NCBI GenBank assembly: GCA_035761805.1
Contig: DASTQL010000029.1
Span: forward strand, 1-15,930
DNA length: 15,930 bases
Direction of reading: 5' to 3'
Source of the DNA: DASTQL01 sp035761805
GTDB lineage: Bacteria > Actinomycetota > Actinomycetes > Jiangellales > Jiangellaceae
Shown here: positions 1 through 7,928 of the stretch, one piece after another
Numbering within the stretch: position 1 is the stretch's first letter
Layout: every line of letters begins with the position of its first letter
The notes under the pieces: model-generated
Seen by the model: only the letters and a program-made list of their open reading frames with translations
Databases searched by the model: none
Told to the model about the DNA's origin: nothing
Translations under genes and position numbers: made by a program

Positions 1-288
1 CGCCACCCCCGCCACGCAACGACGCGCACACCCCACCGAGCTCAGCCGGCTGGGCCGACCATGGGCCGATCCACGCCCGCTGTCCGGGCGCGGGCCCCAC
101 CCCGGCGCTCCTCGCCACGGCCACGAGGCCGACCACAGCCCACCCCACCCACTGATCGAGGAGCCCGCCACATGACGCCGAGGCTTGCCCGATGGGCGAC
201 CGGAGCAACGCGGCCGGAGCAACGCGGCCGGAGAAGCACGGCCGGAGCAGCGCGGGCGACTCGACGTCGAGCGGCGGTCCAGGCCCGG
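1..288. other. Non-coding region downstream of the acyltransferase gene
   Basis: I see no convincing gene here. The open frames that cross it continue antisense into the acyltransferase and encode Arg/Pro/Ala-rich, low-complexity products. It holds a four-copy 14-bp tandem repeat (201-256) and a 12-bp perfect palindrome at 260-271 (CTCGACGTCGAG), 17 nt beyond the acyltransferase stop. The palindrome could form a small hairpin after that gene, but no T-run follows, so a terminator is not supported. Confidence 0.6.
201..256. repeat. 14-bp tandem repeat, four copies
   Basis: Four adjacent 14-bp units lie at 201-214, 215-228, 229-242 and 243-256. The first two are identical (CGGAGCAACGCGGC). The third differs at two positions (CGGAGAAGCACGGC) and the fourth at two (CGGAGCAGCGCGGG). 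Fourteen is not a multiple of three, so the array is not a coding repeat. It begins about 30 bp past the 3' end of the acyltransferase gene. Its function is unknown; it could be a neutral slippage array. Confidence 0.85.
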
Positions 289-984
289 CTACGTCTCGGA
301 AGCGGACCTTTCATGACCTTCAGCAGGCTGACCCGCCGCTCGCGCCGTCTTCCGGGCGATGTCGGCGAGCGCCTCCCGTCGGGCGGCGTCGGCCTCGTAC
401 GCCGCGCGCCGGTCCTTGAGCACCCGGGCCGGCACCCCGCCGACGACGGACAGCTCGGGGACCACGCCGCGTACCACGCTGTGGGCAGCCACGACCGACC
501 CTCGGCCGAGGACCGACCCGCGGAGGACGGTGGACTTGACCCCGAGCCAGCAGTCGGGGCCGATGCGGACGGGCGTCTTCACGATGCCCTGGTCCTTCAC
601 GGGCATGTGGATGTCGTCGAACCGGTGGTCGAAGTCGGTCACGTGCACCCAGTCCGCGACGAGCGTGCGGGCTCCGATCTCGACGTCCAGGTAGCAGTTC
701 ACCGTGTTCTCACGCCCGAACACGCACTTGTCGCCGATGCGCAGCGTCCCCTCGTGGGCGCGCAGCTGGTTCCCGTCGCCGAGGTGGACCCACCGCCCGA
801 GGATGATGCGGCCCAGGCCACTCCGCGCATCCACCACCACTCGGCGCCCGAGGAAGACGAAGCCCTCGGTGACCACTTCGGGGTGGCGCAACCGCAGCAT
901 CGCGTACCGCCAGTAGCGGACGAGGTAGAACCACGTCCAGGCACGCTCACGGATCACCCAGCGGAGCGAGGCCAGGGTGAGCAC
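289..984 (-). CDS. Left-handed beta-helix (hexapeptide) acyltransferase
   Basis: A 231-residue cytoplasmic acyltransferase of the LbH/trimeric hexapeptide family, which moves an acetyl or other acyl group from acyl-CoA to a sugar or similar acceptor. Hexapeptide rungs run from about residue 55 to 187, for example IILGRWVHLGDG, LRIGDKCVFG, VEIGARTLVAD and VRIGPDCWLG, ending in the typical GGVPARVLK turn at 182-190. His120 (VTDFDH) and His168 (AAHSVV) are candidate catalytic residues. The N-terminal stretch (LTLASLRWVIRERAW...YLVRYWR) strongly recalls M. tuberculosis Rv3034c, a proposed transferase of the MGLP locus; that match is from memory. The GTG at 984 was chosen because the 14 codons upstream (from GTG 1026) include rare AGA and TCA and are Ser/Arg-rich. 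Neither start has a clear ribosome site, and a TAGCGT box 8 nt before 1026 makes a leaderless 245-residue form possible. The acceptor is unknown. Confidence 0.85.
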   Translation of the reverse strand: MLTLASLRWVIRERAWTWFYLVRYWRYAMLRLRHPEVVTEGFVFLGRRVVVDARSGLGRIILGRWVHLGDGNQLRAHEGTLRIGDKCVFGRENTVNCYLDVEIGARTLVADWVHVTDFDHRFDDIHMPVKDQGIVKTPVRIGPDCWLGVKSTVLRGSVLGRGSVVAAHSVVRGVVPELSVVGGVPARVLKDRRAAYEADAARREALADIARKTARAAGQPAEGHERSASET

Positions 985-1026
985 GCGCGCCTGCCGGGGG
1001 TCACGCGATGACGATCTCGACCACAC

Positions 1027-1040
1027 GGGCCCCGACGCTA
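1027..1040 (-). promoter_or_regulatory. Possible -10 element for the acyltransferase gene
   Basis: Read on the minus strand, TAGCGT (1040 to 1035) fits the actinobacterial TAnnnT -10 box and sits 8 nt before a GTG at 1026 and about 50 nt before the preferred start at 984. No -35 resembling TTGAC is seen at the usual distance. A promoter here would fit the gap of about 210 bp that separates this gene from the methyltransferase. Weak, sequence-only evidence. Confidence 0.3.
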
Positions 1041-1085
1041 GTCGAGCAACCAGGAGAGGAGGGTCACCCCGAATGGGGCGCGGTC

Positions 1086-1166
1086 GACACTGCCCGGACA
1101 CCGCCAGGTCCTGACACCGCCTGGACACCGCCAGCTCCTGGCACCGCCTTGACACCGCAGGGCCCT
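1086..1166. repeat. 27-bp tandem repeat, three copies
   Basis: Three adjacent 27-bp units lie at 1086-1112, 1113-1139 and 1140-1166. Units 1 and 2 differ at three positions; unit 3 is more diverged. Each unit contains two GACACCGCC-like 9-mers and ends in a CCT. At the junction of units 2 and 3, GCCAG (1130-1134) and CTGGC (1138-1142) can form a 5-bp stem with a 3-nt loop. The array lies in the spacer between the methyltransferase stop and the acyltransferase start. On the minus strand one frame stays open across it, but the codons read like non-coding sequence. Function unknown. Confidence 0.85.
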
Positions 1167-1173
1167 TGGGGAT

Positions 1174-1195
1174 GCGCTCCGCTGGCCAGCAGCGC
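1174..1195 (-). other. Hairpin just after the methyltransferase stop
   Basis: GCGCT (1174-1178) pairs with AGCGC (1191-1195), enclosing the palindrome GCTGGCCAGC (1181-1190), with a 2-nt bulge. On the minus-strand transcript the hairpin starts one nucleotide after the methyltransferase TGA (1199-1197). There is no U-tract, so it may be an RNA-stabilising or weak terminator-like structure rather than a classical intrinsic terminator. Confidence 0.4.
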
Positions 1196-1196
1196 C

Positions 1197-2156
1197 TCAG
1201 CCGGGGCGCGTCCCGGTGATGGAGACGTTGTAGAACAGCTCTCCGGGTACGACGCGGGCGAGCCGACGATCCAGCGCGGACAGCCCGAGCCAGCCCCGGT
1301 AGGCGAACTGTGCCCAACGCCAGCCCAGCCGCTCCGGGGGCAGCGCATGCTCCAGGGTGCGCACCGGCCAGCCGAACCACGCGGCGGTCAGCTCTTCGGT
1401 GACGGTCCGCACGTCGATGCCACCGGCCCGCAACGCCGTGCGACGGAGCACGCCGGGGTCGAACGTGTGGAGATCGACGACGGCCTCCAGGGCAGCGACA
1501 CGCGAGGACTCCTCGAGCTCGGCCGGCGGGCGGGCCCACCGGGAGCGCAGCAGCGGCAGCTGAGTGACCCGCGTCGCGACCTGCCACGTGGCCTGAGAGA
1601 GGCGGCGCGCCACGAGGTCGCCGTAGCGGGTCGGCTCGCCGCAGACGACGAAGCGGCCCCCGGGACGGAGCACGCGCAGGATCTCGTGGAACGCCTGCTC
1701 GACGTCGGGTACGTGGTGCAGCACCGCATGACCCACGACGATGCCGAAGCTCTCGTCGGGAAATGGCAGCGACTCGACGTCGGCGACCTCGCCGACGACC
1801 TCGAATCCGAGCCCACGGGCGTTGCGCTGCGCCGCCTCGACCATGCCCGGGGAGAGGTCGGTGACCGTGACCTGCTCGAGCACCCCCGCCTGGACCAGGT
1901 TGAGCGAGAAGAACCCCGTCCCGGCACCGATCTCCAGGGCCGGACCATAGGGCCAGCCTTCCTCACCGGCGACCGCCACGAAGCGGTCCCGCGCGTAGTC
2001 GATGCACCGCTGGTCGAAGGAGATCGACCACTTGTCGTCGTAGCTGGCGGCCTCCCAGTCGTGGTAGAGCACCTGGGCCAGCTTGGTGTCGCGCCAGGCC
2101 GCCTCGACCTCCTCCGCGGTCGCGGGCCGGCGTTCACGCCGAGCCCCGCCCGCCAC
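1197..2156 (-). CDS. Class I SAM-dependent methyltransferase
   Basis: A 319-residue cytoplasmic methyltransferase with a Rossmann-like SAM fold. Motif I is ALEIGAGTGFF at about residues 73-83. The acidic residue that binds the SAM ribose fits Asp100 (VTVTDLSPGM). A Methyltransf_11-type block VGHAVLHHVPD at 141-151 is followed by EILRVLRPGGRF, and a C-terminal region of about 140 residues could hold the substrate. The substrate cannot be read from the sequence. The N-terminal KLAQVLYHDWEAASYDDKWS and the C-terminal FYNVSITG resemble M. tuberculosis Rv3038c as I remember it. The GTG start at 2156 lies 5 nt after the enoyl-CoA hydratase stop, with a GAGGGG stretch in the end of that gene as a possible ribosome site, so the two genes are probably co-transcribed and translationally coupled. 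The open frame runs further upstream, but that part is antisense-frame shadow of the hydratase gene. Confidence 0.88.
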   Translation of the reverse strand: MAGGARRERRPATAEEVEAAWRDTKLAQVLYHDWEAASYDDKWSISFDQRCIDYARDRFVAVAGEEGWPYGPALEIGAGTGFFSLNLVQAGVLEQVTVTDLSPGMVEAAQRNARGLGFEVVGEVADVESLPFPDESFGIVVGHAVLHHVPDVEQAFHEILRVLRPGGRFVVCGEPTRYGDLVARRLSQATWQVATRVTQLPLLRSRWARPPAELEESSRVAALEAVVDLHTFDPGVLRRTALRAGGIDVRTVTEELTAAWFGWPVRTLEHALPPERLGWRWAQFAYRGWLGLSALDRRLARVVPGELFYNVSITGTRPG

Positions 2157-2161
2157 CGGCC

Positions 2162-2941
2162 TCAGCGCCCCTCGAACCGGGCCTGGCCCGGCCCCTGCTC
2201 GAGGAAGGACTGCATCCCGGTGGTCCGGTCCTCGGTGGCGAACAGTGCCGAGAACTGGACGCGCTCGATCTCCAGGCCGGTGTCGAGGTCGGTCTCGAGC
2301 CCCCGATCGACCGCCTCCTTGGCAGCGCGCAGCGCGTACGCGGGACCGCCGACGAAGCGACCGGCCAGCTCGCGTGTGACCGGGTAGACCTCGTCGACGG
2401 AAACGACCCGGTCCACCAGCCCGATGCGCAGTGCCTCCTCGGCCAGCACATGGCGGCCCGTGAAGATCATCTCCTTGGCCCGCGACGGTCCGACGAGTCG
2501 CGGCAGGCGCTGCGTCCCTCCGGCGCCGGGGATCACGCCGAGCAGGATCTCCGGCTGGCCCAGCCGGGCATTGTCGCTGCACACCCGCAGGTCCGCGCAC
2601 AGCGCCAGCTCCAGGCCACCGCCGAGGGCATAGCCCGTGATCGCCGCGATCACCGGCTTGGGCAGCCGGGCCACGGCCGTGAAGGACGCCTGGAGCGCGG
2701 CGGACCGGTCGGCCATGTCCACATAGGACATGTCGACCATCTCCTTGATGTCCGCCCCGGCGACGAACGCCTTCTCACCGCCGTAGACGATCACCGCGGC
2801 GACGTCACGACGCCTCCCGGCCTCCTCGGCGACCTCGCGCAGCTCGTCCTGCACCTGGGAGTTCAGGGCGTTGACCGGCGGCCGGTCCAGCCGGATCGTG
2901 CCCACGCCGTCCTCGACCTCGAGCCGGACGAACTCGCCCAC
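2162..2941 (-). CDS. Enoyl-CoA hydratase/isomerase (crotonase family)
   Basis: A 259-residue crotonase-fold protein, normal length for a soluble enoyl-CoA hydratase, which adds water across trans-2-enoyl-CoA in fatty-acid beta-oxidation. The oxyanion-hole segment FVAGADIKEM is at about 59-68, and GYALGGGLELAL carries Glu111. GQPEILLGVIPGAGGTQRL carries Glu131. These two glutamates match the two catalytic ones of classical hydratases (rat Glu144 and Glu164), so hydratase activity is likely. The GTG at 2941 was chosen because GGAGG (2954-2950) sits 8 nt before it; a GTG at 2965 in the same frame lacks a good site. It is first in a minus-strand group with the methyltransferase. Position and parts of the sequence (RRRDVAAVIVYGG, GPSRAKEMIF) recall M. 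tuberculosis echA17, but the acyl substrate and any link to glucan lipids are inference. Confidence 0.92.
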   Translation of the reverse strand: MGEFVRLEVEDGVGTIRLDRPPVNALNSQVQDELREVAEEAGRRRDVAAVIVYGGEKAFVAGADIKEMVDMSYVDMADRSAALQASFTAVARLPKPVIAAITGYALGGGLELALCADLRVCSDNARLGQPEILLGVIPGAGGTQRLPRLVGPSRAKEMIFTGRHVLAEEALRIGLVDRVVSVDEVYPVTRELAGRFVGGPAYALRAAKEAVDRGLETDLDTGLEIERVQFSALFATEDRTTGMQSFLEQGPGQARFEGR

Positions 2942-2949
2942 GTCGCTCC

Positions 2950-2954
2950 CCTCC
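2950..2954 (-). promoter_or_regulatory. Ribosome binding site of the enoyl-CoA hydratase
   Basis: GGAGG on the minus strand with 8 nt to the GTG at 2941. It decides between this start and the in-frame GTG at 2965. Confidence 0.7.
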
Positions 2955-3012
2955 GTCGTCGCCACCCCACTCAAGCACCCACGCACCCACGCCGGCAGCG
3001 CTCGTACGGCGG

Positions 3013-3018
3013 AGGCTA
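3013..3018 (-). promoter_or_regulatory. Possible -10 box of the hydratase-methyltransferase genes
   Basis: TAGCCT on the minus strand matches TAnnnT and would give a 5' leader of about 65 nt before the hydratase GTG. No clear -35 is visible. It lies in the 107-bp gap shared with the divergent glgX gene. Low confidence. Confidence 0.3.
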
Positions 3019-3036
3019 CCGACCGAGTCCCTCTGG

Positions 3037-3048
3037 CACGATGCGCGG

Positions 3049-3051
<3 letters not shown>
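3037..3051 (+). promoter_or_regulatory. Candidate leaderless promoter/start of glgX
   Basis: CACGAT (3037-3042) is a partial TAnnnT match ending 6 nt before the GTG at 3049. No Shine-Dalgarno sequence lies upstream of that GTG. The spacing places a transcription start at or next to the first base of the codon, the usual geometry for leaderless actinobacterial genes. The box is weaker than those of glgP and glgE. Confidence 0.4.
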
Positions 3052-5181
<2,130 letters not shown>

Positions 5182-5202
5182 CCTACGGACCCGTGCGGGG
5201 GA

Positions 5203-7746
5203 TCAGCGCAGGACGCCCTCGGTCATCCCGGGGCTTGGCTCGGGCAGGGCGGCCAGACCGAGCTCGGCTCCGGAGGCCAGCAGCGGGTGCCGTGGCACGA
5301 CCCGCACCGTGTAGCCCACAGGCCCCGGCCGGTCGAGCGTCACCTCCCCTTCGAAGCGCCACCGTCCGCCCTCGTACTCCTCGGCTGGGAGGAGTGACGT
5401 CACGCGCGGATCGCGCAGCTCGTCGGACTCATCGACCCGTCCGTCGAGCACCTGGACGTCGATGTCGTCCGGCGCCAGGCTGCCGAGGGCGACGAAGGCG
5501 CGAAGTCGCAGCTTCCCTCCCAAGGAGAAGCCCCCCGGGCCCGCACTGTCCACGTGCTCGATGCGGACCGCGTCCCAGTGCCGGCGCAGCCGCTCCTTCC
5601 ACCCCGCCAGGGCGGAGGCCTCGGCCCAGCCGTCGTCCAGCGCTCGCGCGGAGGCGGTAGCGGGCAGGTAGAGGCGCTCGACGTACTCGCGGACCATCCT
5701 GGTCGCCTGGACCTTCGGACCGAGGGTCGACAGCGTGTGCCGCACCATCTCCAGCCACCGCAAGGGCACGCCGGCCGGGTCGACGTCGTAGAACCGCGGC
5801 GCGACCTGCCGCTCGATGATGTCGTAGAGCGCGTTGGCCTCCAGTTCGTCGCGGTGCTCCGTGTCCTCGACCCCCTGCGCTGAGGGGATGGCCCAGCCGT
5901 TGGCCCCGTCGAACCACTCGTCCCACCACCCGTCGCGGATGGAGAGGTTCAGCCCGCCGTTGAGCGCGGCCTTCATCCCCGACGTCCCGCACGCCTCGTA
6001 CGGCCGGAGCGGGTTGTTCAGCCACACGTCACAGCCGGGGTAGAGCGACCGCGCCATGGCGATCTCGTAGTCCGGCAGGAACACGATCCGGTGCCGCACG
6101 TCGGGCTCGTCGGCGAACCGGACCATCTCCTGGATCAGCCGCTTGCCGCCGTCGTCGGCCGGGTGGGCCTTGCCGGCGATGACGATCTGGACCGGCCGCT
6201 GCGGGTGCAGCAGCAGGGAGCGCAGACGGTCGCGGTCGCGCAGCATGAGGGTCAGGCGCTTGTACGACGGGACCCGGCGGGCGAAGCCGATCGTCAGGAC
6301 GTCGGGGTCGAGGACGCCGTCGACCCAGCCCAGCTCCGCGTCGCTGGCGCCGCGCTGGAGCCACGACTCGCGCACCCTCCGGCGGGCGTCGACCACGAGG
6401 CGCTCCCGCAGCACCCGCCGGTTGGCCCACAGCTCGGCGTCCCCGCGCTCGGACGGTTGGGCGGCCATCGCGTCCGCCACCCAGGTGGGGCCGTGGACGC
6501 CGTTCGTGACCGACGTGATCGGCACCTCCGTCCGGTCGAAGTCGGGCCACAGACCGGCGAACATGCCTCGGCTGACCGTCCCGTGCAAGCGGCTGACGCC
6601 GTTCGCCCGCTGGGCGAGCCGGAGGCCCATCACCGCCATGTTGAACAGGGCCGGGTCGCCTCCGGGGTAGTCCTCGGCGCCGAGGGCGAGCACACGCTCC
6701 ACCGGGACGCCCGGGCAGGCGTTGTCGCCACCGAAGTGCTGCTGCACCAGCTCTCTGGCGAACCGGTCGATCCCGGCCGGCACGGGCGTGTGGGTCGTGA
6801 AGACCGTCCCGGCCCGAGCGGCCTCCACCGCCGCGTCGAAGGTCAGCCCGTGATCCTCGGTCAGCTCGCGGATGCGCTCGAGCCCGAGGAACCCGGCGTG
6901 CCCCTCGTTGGTGTGGAAGACCTCCGGTGCGGGGCTCCCGGTCACCCTGCTGTACGCGCGCAGGGCGCGAACGCCACCGATCCCGAGCAGCATCTCCTGG
7001 AGCAGCCGGTGCTCGGACCCTCCCCCGTACAGGCGGTCGGTGACGTCGCGCTCGGCGGGTCCGTTCCCCTCGACGTGCGAGTCCAGCAGGAGGACCGGGA
7101 CCCGCCCGACCTGGGCCACCCACACCTGGGCCGCCATGTCCCGCCCGCCGGGCAGCCCGACGTGCACCCGTACGGGGCTGGCGTCCGCCTCCCGCAGGGG
7201 GGTCAGCGGCAGGTTGTCCGGGTCCACCAGCGGGTAGCGCTCCTGCTGCCAGCCCTCCCGGGACAGGGACTGGACGAAGTAGCCGTGGCGGTAGAGCAGG
7301 CCGACGCCGACGACCGGGACGCCCAGGTCGCTGGCGGCCTTGAGGTGGTCGCCGGCCAGGATGCCCAGCCCCCCGGAGTACTGCGGGAGCACGTGGGTGA
7401 TGCCGAACTCCGGGGAGAAGTAGGCGACCCCCCGGGGGGCGGCTTCCCCCAGCCCCTGGAACCACCGGTCCTCGGTCAGGTAGGAGCGCAGGTCCGCGGC
7501 GAGGTCACGCACCCGGACCAGGAAGGCCTCGTCGCCCGCGAGCTCCGCCAGCCGTCCGGGTCCCACCTCGGCGAGCAGGTGGACGGGGTCGTGGCGGACC
7601 GCCTCCCAGACCTGCGGGTCCACCGCAGCGAGGAGGTCCTGGGTGGGCTGGTGCCAGGACCAGCGCAGGTTGGCCACCAGCTCGCCCAACGGGGCCAGCG
7701 GCTCGGGGAGGACGGTGCGGACGGTGAACCGTCGGATCGCGCGCAC
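5203..7746 (-). CDS. glgP: Glycogen/alpha-glucan phosphorylase GlgP (GT35)
   Basis: An 847-residue PLP-dependent phosphorylase that releases glucose-1-phosphate from non-reducing ends of alpha-1,4-glucan. It has the N-terminal DUF3417 domain (roughly residues 10-120, including LVANLRWSWHQPTQDLLAAVDP) found in the shorter alpha-glucan phosphorylase family common in actinobacteria, rather than the animal/E. coli layout. Further conserved segments are VFHTNEGHAGFLGLERI and VTNGVHGPTWV, and EACGTSGMKAALNGGLNLSIRDGWWDE. Lys592 in GTSGMKAALNG is the lysine expected to hold the PLP cofactor. Length matches M. tuberculosis Rv1328. The GTG start at 7746 has no ribosome site but a TAGGGT box 6 nt upstream, suggesting a leaderless mRNA. 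It is divergent from the glgE operon and convergent with glgX. Confidence 0.97.
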   Translation of the reverse strand: MRAIRRFTVRTVLPEPLAPLGELVANLRWSWHQPTQDLLAAVDPQVWEAVRHDPVHLLAEVGPGRLAELAGDEAFLVRVRDLAADLRSYLTEDRWFQGLGEAAPRGVAYFSPEFGITHVLPQYSGGLGILAGDHLKAASDLGVPVVGVGLLYRHGYFVQSLSREGWQQERYPLVDPDNLPLTPLREADASPVRVHVGLPGGRDMAAQVWVAQVGRVPVLLLDSHVEGNGPAERDVTDRLYGGGSEHRLLQEMLLGIGGVRALRAYSRVTGSPAPEVFHTNEGHAGFLGLERIRELTEDHGLTFDAAVEAARAGTVFTTHTPVPAGIDRFARELVQQHFGGDNACPGVPVERVLALGAEDYPGGDPALFNMAVMGLRLAQRANGVSRLHGTVSRGMFAGLWPDFDRTEVPITSVTNGVHGPTWVADAMAAQPSERGDAELWANRRVLRERLVVDARRRVRESWLQRGASDAELGWVDGVLDPDVLTIGFARRVPSYKRLTLMLRDRDRLRSLLLHPQRPVQIVIAGKAHPADDGGKRLIQEMVRFADEPDVRHRIVFLPDYEIAMARSLYPGCDVWLNNPLRPYEACGTSGMKAALNGGLNLSIRDGWWDEWFDGANGWAIPSAQGVEDTEHRDELEANALYDIIERQVAPRFYDVDPAGVPLRWLEMVRHTLSTLGPKVQATRMVREYVERLYLPATASARALDDGWAEASALAGWKERLRRHWDAVRIEHVDSAGPGGFSLGGKLRLRAFVALGSLAPDDIDVQVLDGRVDESDELRDPRVTSLLPAEEYEGGRWRFEGEVTLDRPGPVGYTVRVVPRHPLLASGAELGLAALPEPSPGMTEGVLR

Positions 7747-7758
7747 GGCGAGACCCTA
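7747..7758 (-). promoter_or_regulatory. Candidate leaderless promoter (-10) of glgP
   Basis: On the minus strand TAGGGT (7758-7753) is a full TAnnnT match and ends 6 nt before the GTG at 7746. No Shine-Dalgarno is present and no TTGAC-like -35 can be seen in the GC-rich stretch upstream. Confidence 0.5.
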
Positions 7759-7807
7759 GCGACCGGGGCGCCCTCCCGGGGCCCGCCCGCCCGAACCGGC
7801 GTGGGTG

Positions 7808-7869
7808 GTGGTCGTCGGAGAGCCACCCGGTCGTCTGCGATCCGGGGGTGGCTCTCCACCACGGACCAC
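7808..7869. promoter_or_regulatory. Long inverted repeat in the glgP/glgE divergent region
   Basis: GGAGAGCCACCC (7817-7828) and GGGTGGCTCTCC (7846-7857) are perfect 12-bp inverted arms separated by 17 nt. An outer pair, GTGGTC (7808-7813) and GACCAC (7864-7869), extends the dyad across a small internal loop. The dyad is nearly centred between the two divergent -10 boxes, close to 60 bp from each arm. It could be a regulator binding site or a cruciform/RNA structure. No known operator is recognised. Confidence 0.75.
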
Positions 7870-7892
7870 GGCAGGATCGGGCGCCGAGACGC

Positions 7893-7920
7893 GTGTCACA
7901 CCGACGACCCCGGGTAGGTT
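7893..7920 (+). promoter_or_regulatory. Candidate promoter of the glgE-treS-mak-glgB operon
   Basis: TAGGTT (7915-7920) matches TAnnnT and lies 8 nt before the glgE ATG at 7929. A weak -35-like GTGTCA (7893-7898) stands 16 nt upstream of it. No Shine-Dalgarno precedes the ATG, so transcription probably starts at or within a nucleotide or two of the start codon. Confidence 0.5.
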
Positions 7921-7928
7921 GATCGCCG

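Larger units (their letters stand above)
985..1196. other. Spacer between methyltransferase and acyltransferase genes
   Basis: No gene is supported in these 212 bp. They hold the hairpin after the methyltransferase stop, the three-copy 27-bp tandem repeat and a possible TAnnnT box for the acyltransferase. The open minus-strand frame through the spacer has repeats and an Arg/Pro-rich translation without family character. Confidence 0.6.

Noticed and set aside
61..1011. Long plus-strand open frame over the acyltransferase
   Set aside because: It is antisense to a gene with clear hexapeptide motifs; its translation is Arg/Pro/His-rich with no family character. Long antisense frames are expected at this GC content.
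201..1166. CRISPR array or mobile-element remnant suggested by the two repeat blocks
   Set aside because: Units are adjacent without spacers, differ in length and sequence between blocks, and there is no transposase or target duplication.
985..1587. N-terminal extension of the acyltransferase to an upstream start at 1587
   Set aside because: It would run antisense-frame through the methyltransferase and the tandem repeat, and gives low-complexity Arg/Ala sequence. Family similarity begins at about 984.
1008..2387. Long plus-strand open frame over the methyltransferase
   Set aside because: Antisense shadow of the methyltransferase and the end of the hydratase gene; no recognisable domain.
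5182..5202. Bidirectional terminator between convergent glgX and glgP
   Set aside because: Only a 3-bp CCC/GGG stem with a 4-nt loop can be drawn and there is no T-run; too weak to annotate.
7762..7790. GC-rich palindromes (GGGCGCCC, CCCGGG, GGGCCC) upstream of glgP
   Set aside because: Short overlapping palindromes are expected by chance at this base composition; the 12-bp inverted repeat nearby is much stronger.
6091..7917. 608-codon plus-strand open frame over glgP
   Set aside because: Antisense shadow of the phosphorylase gene; composition is typical of such shadows.
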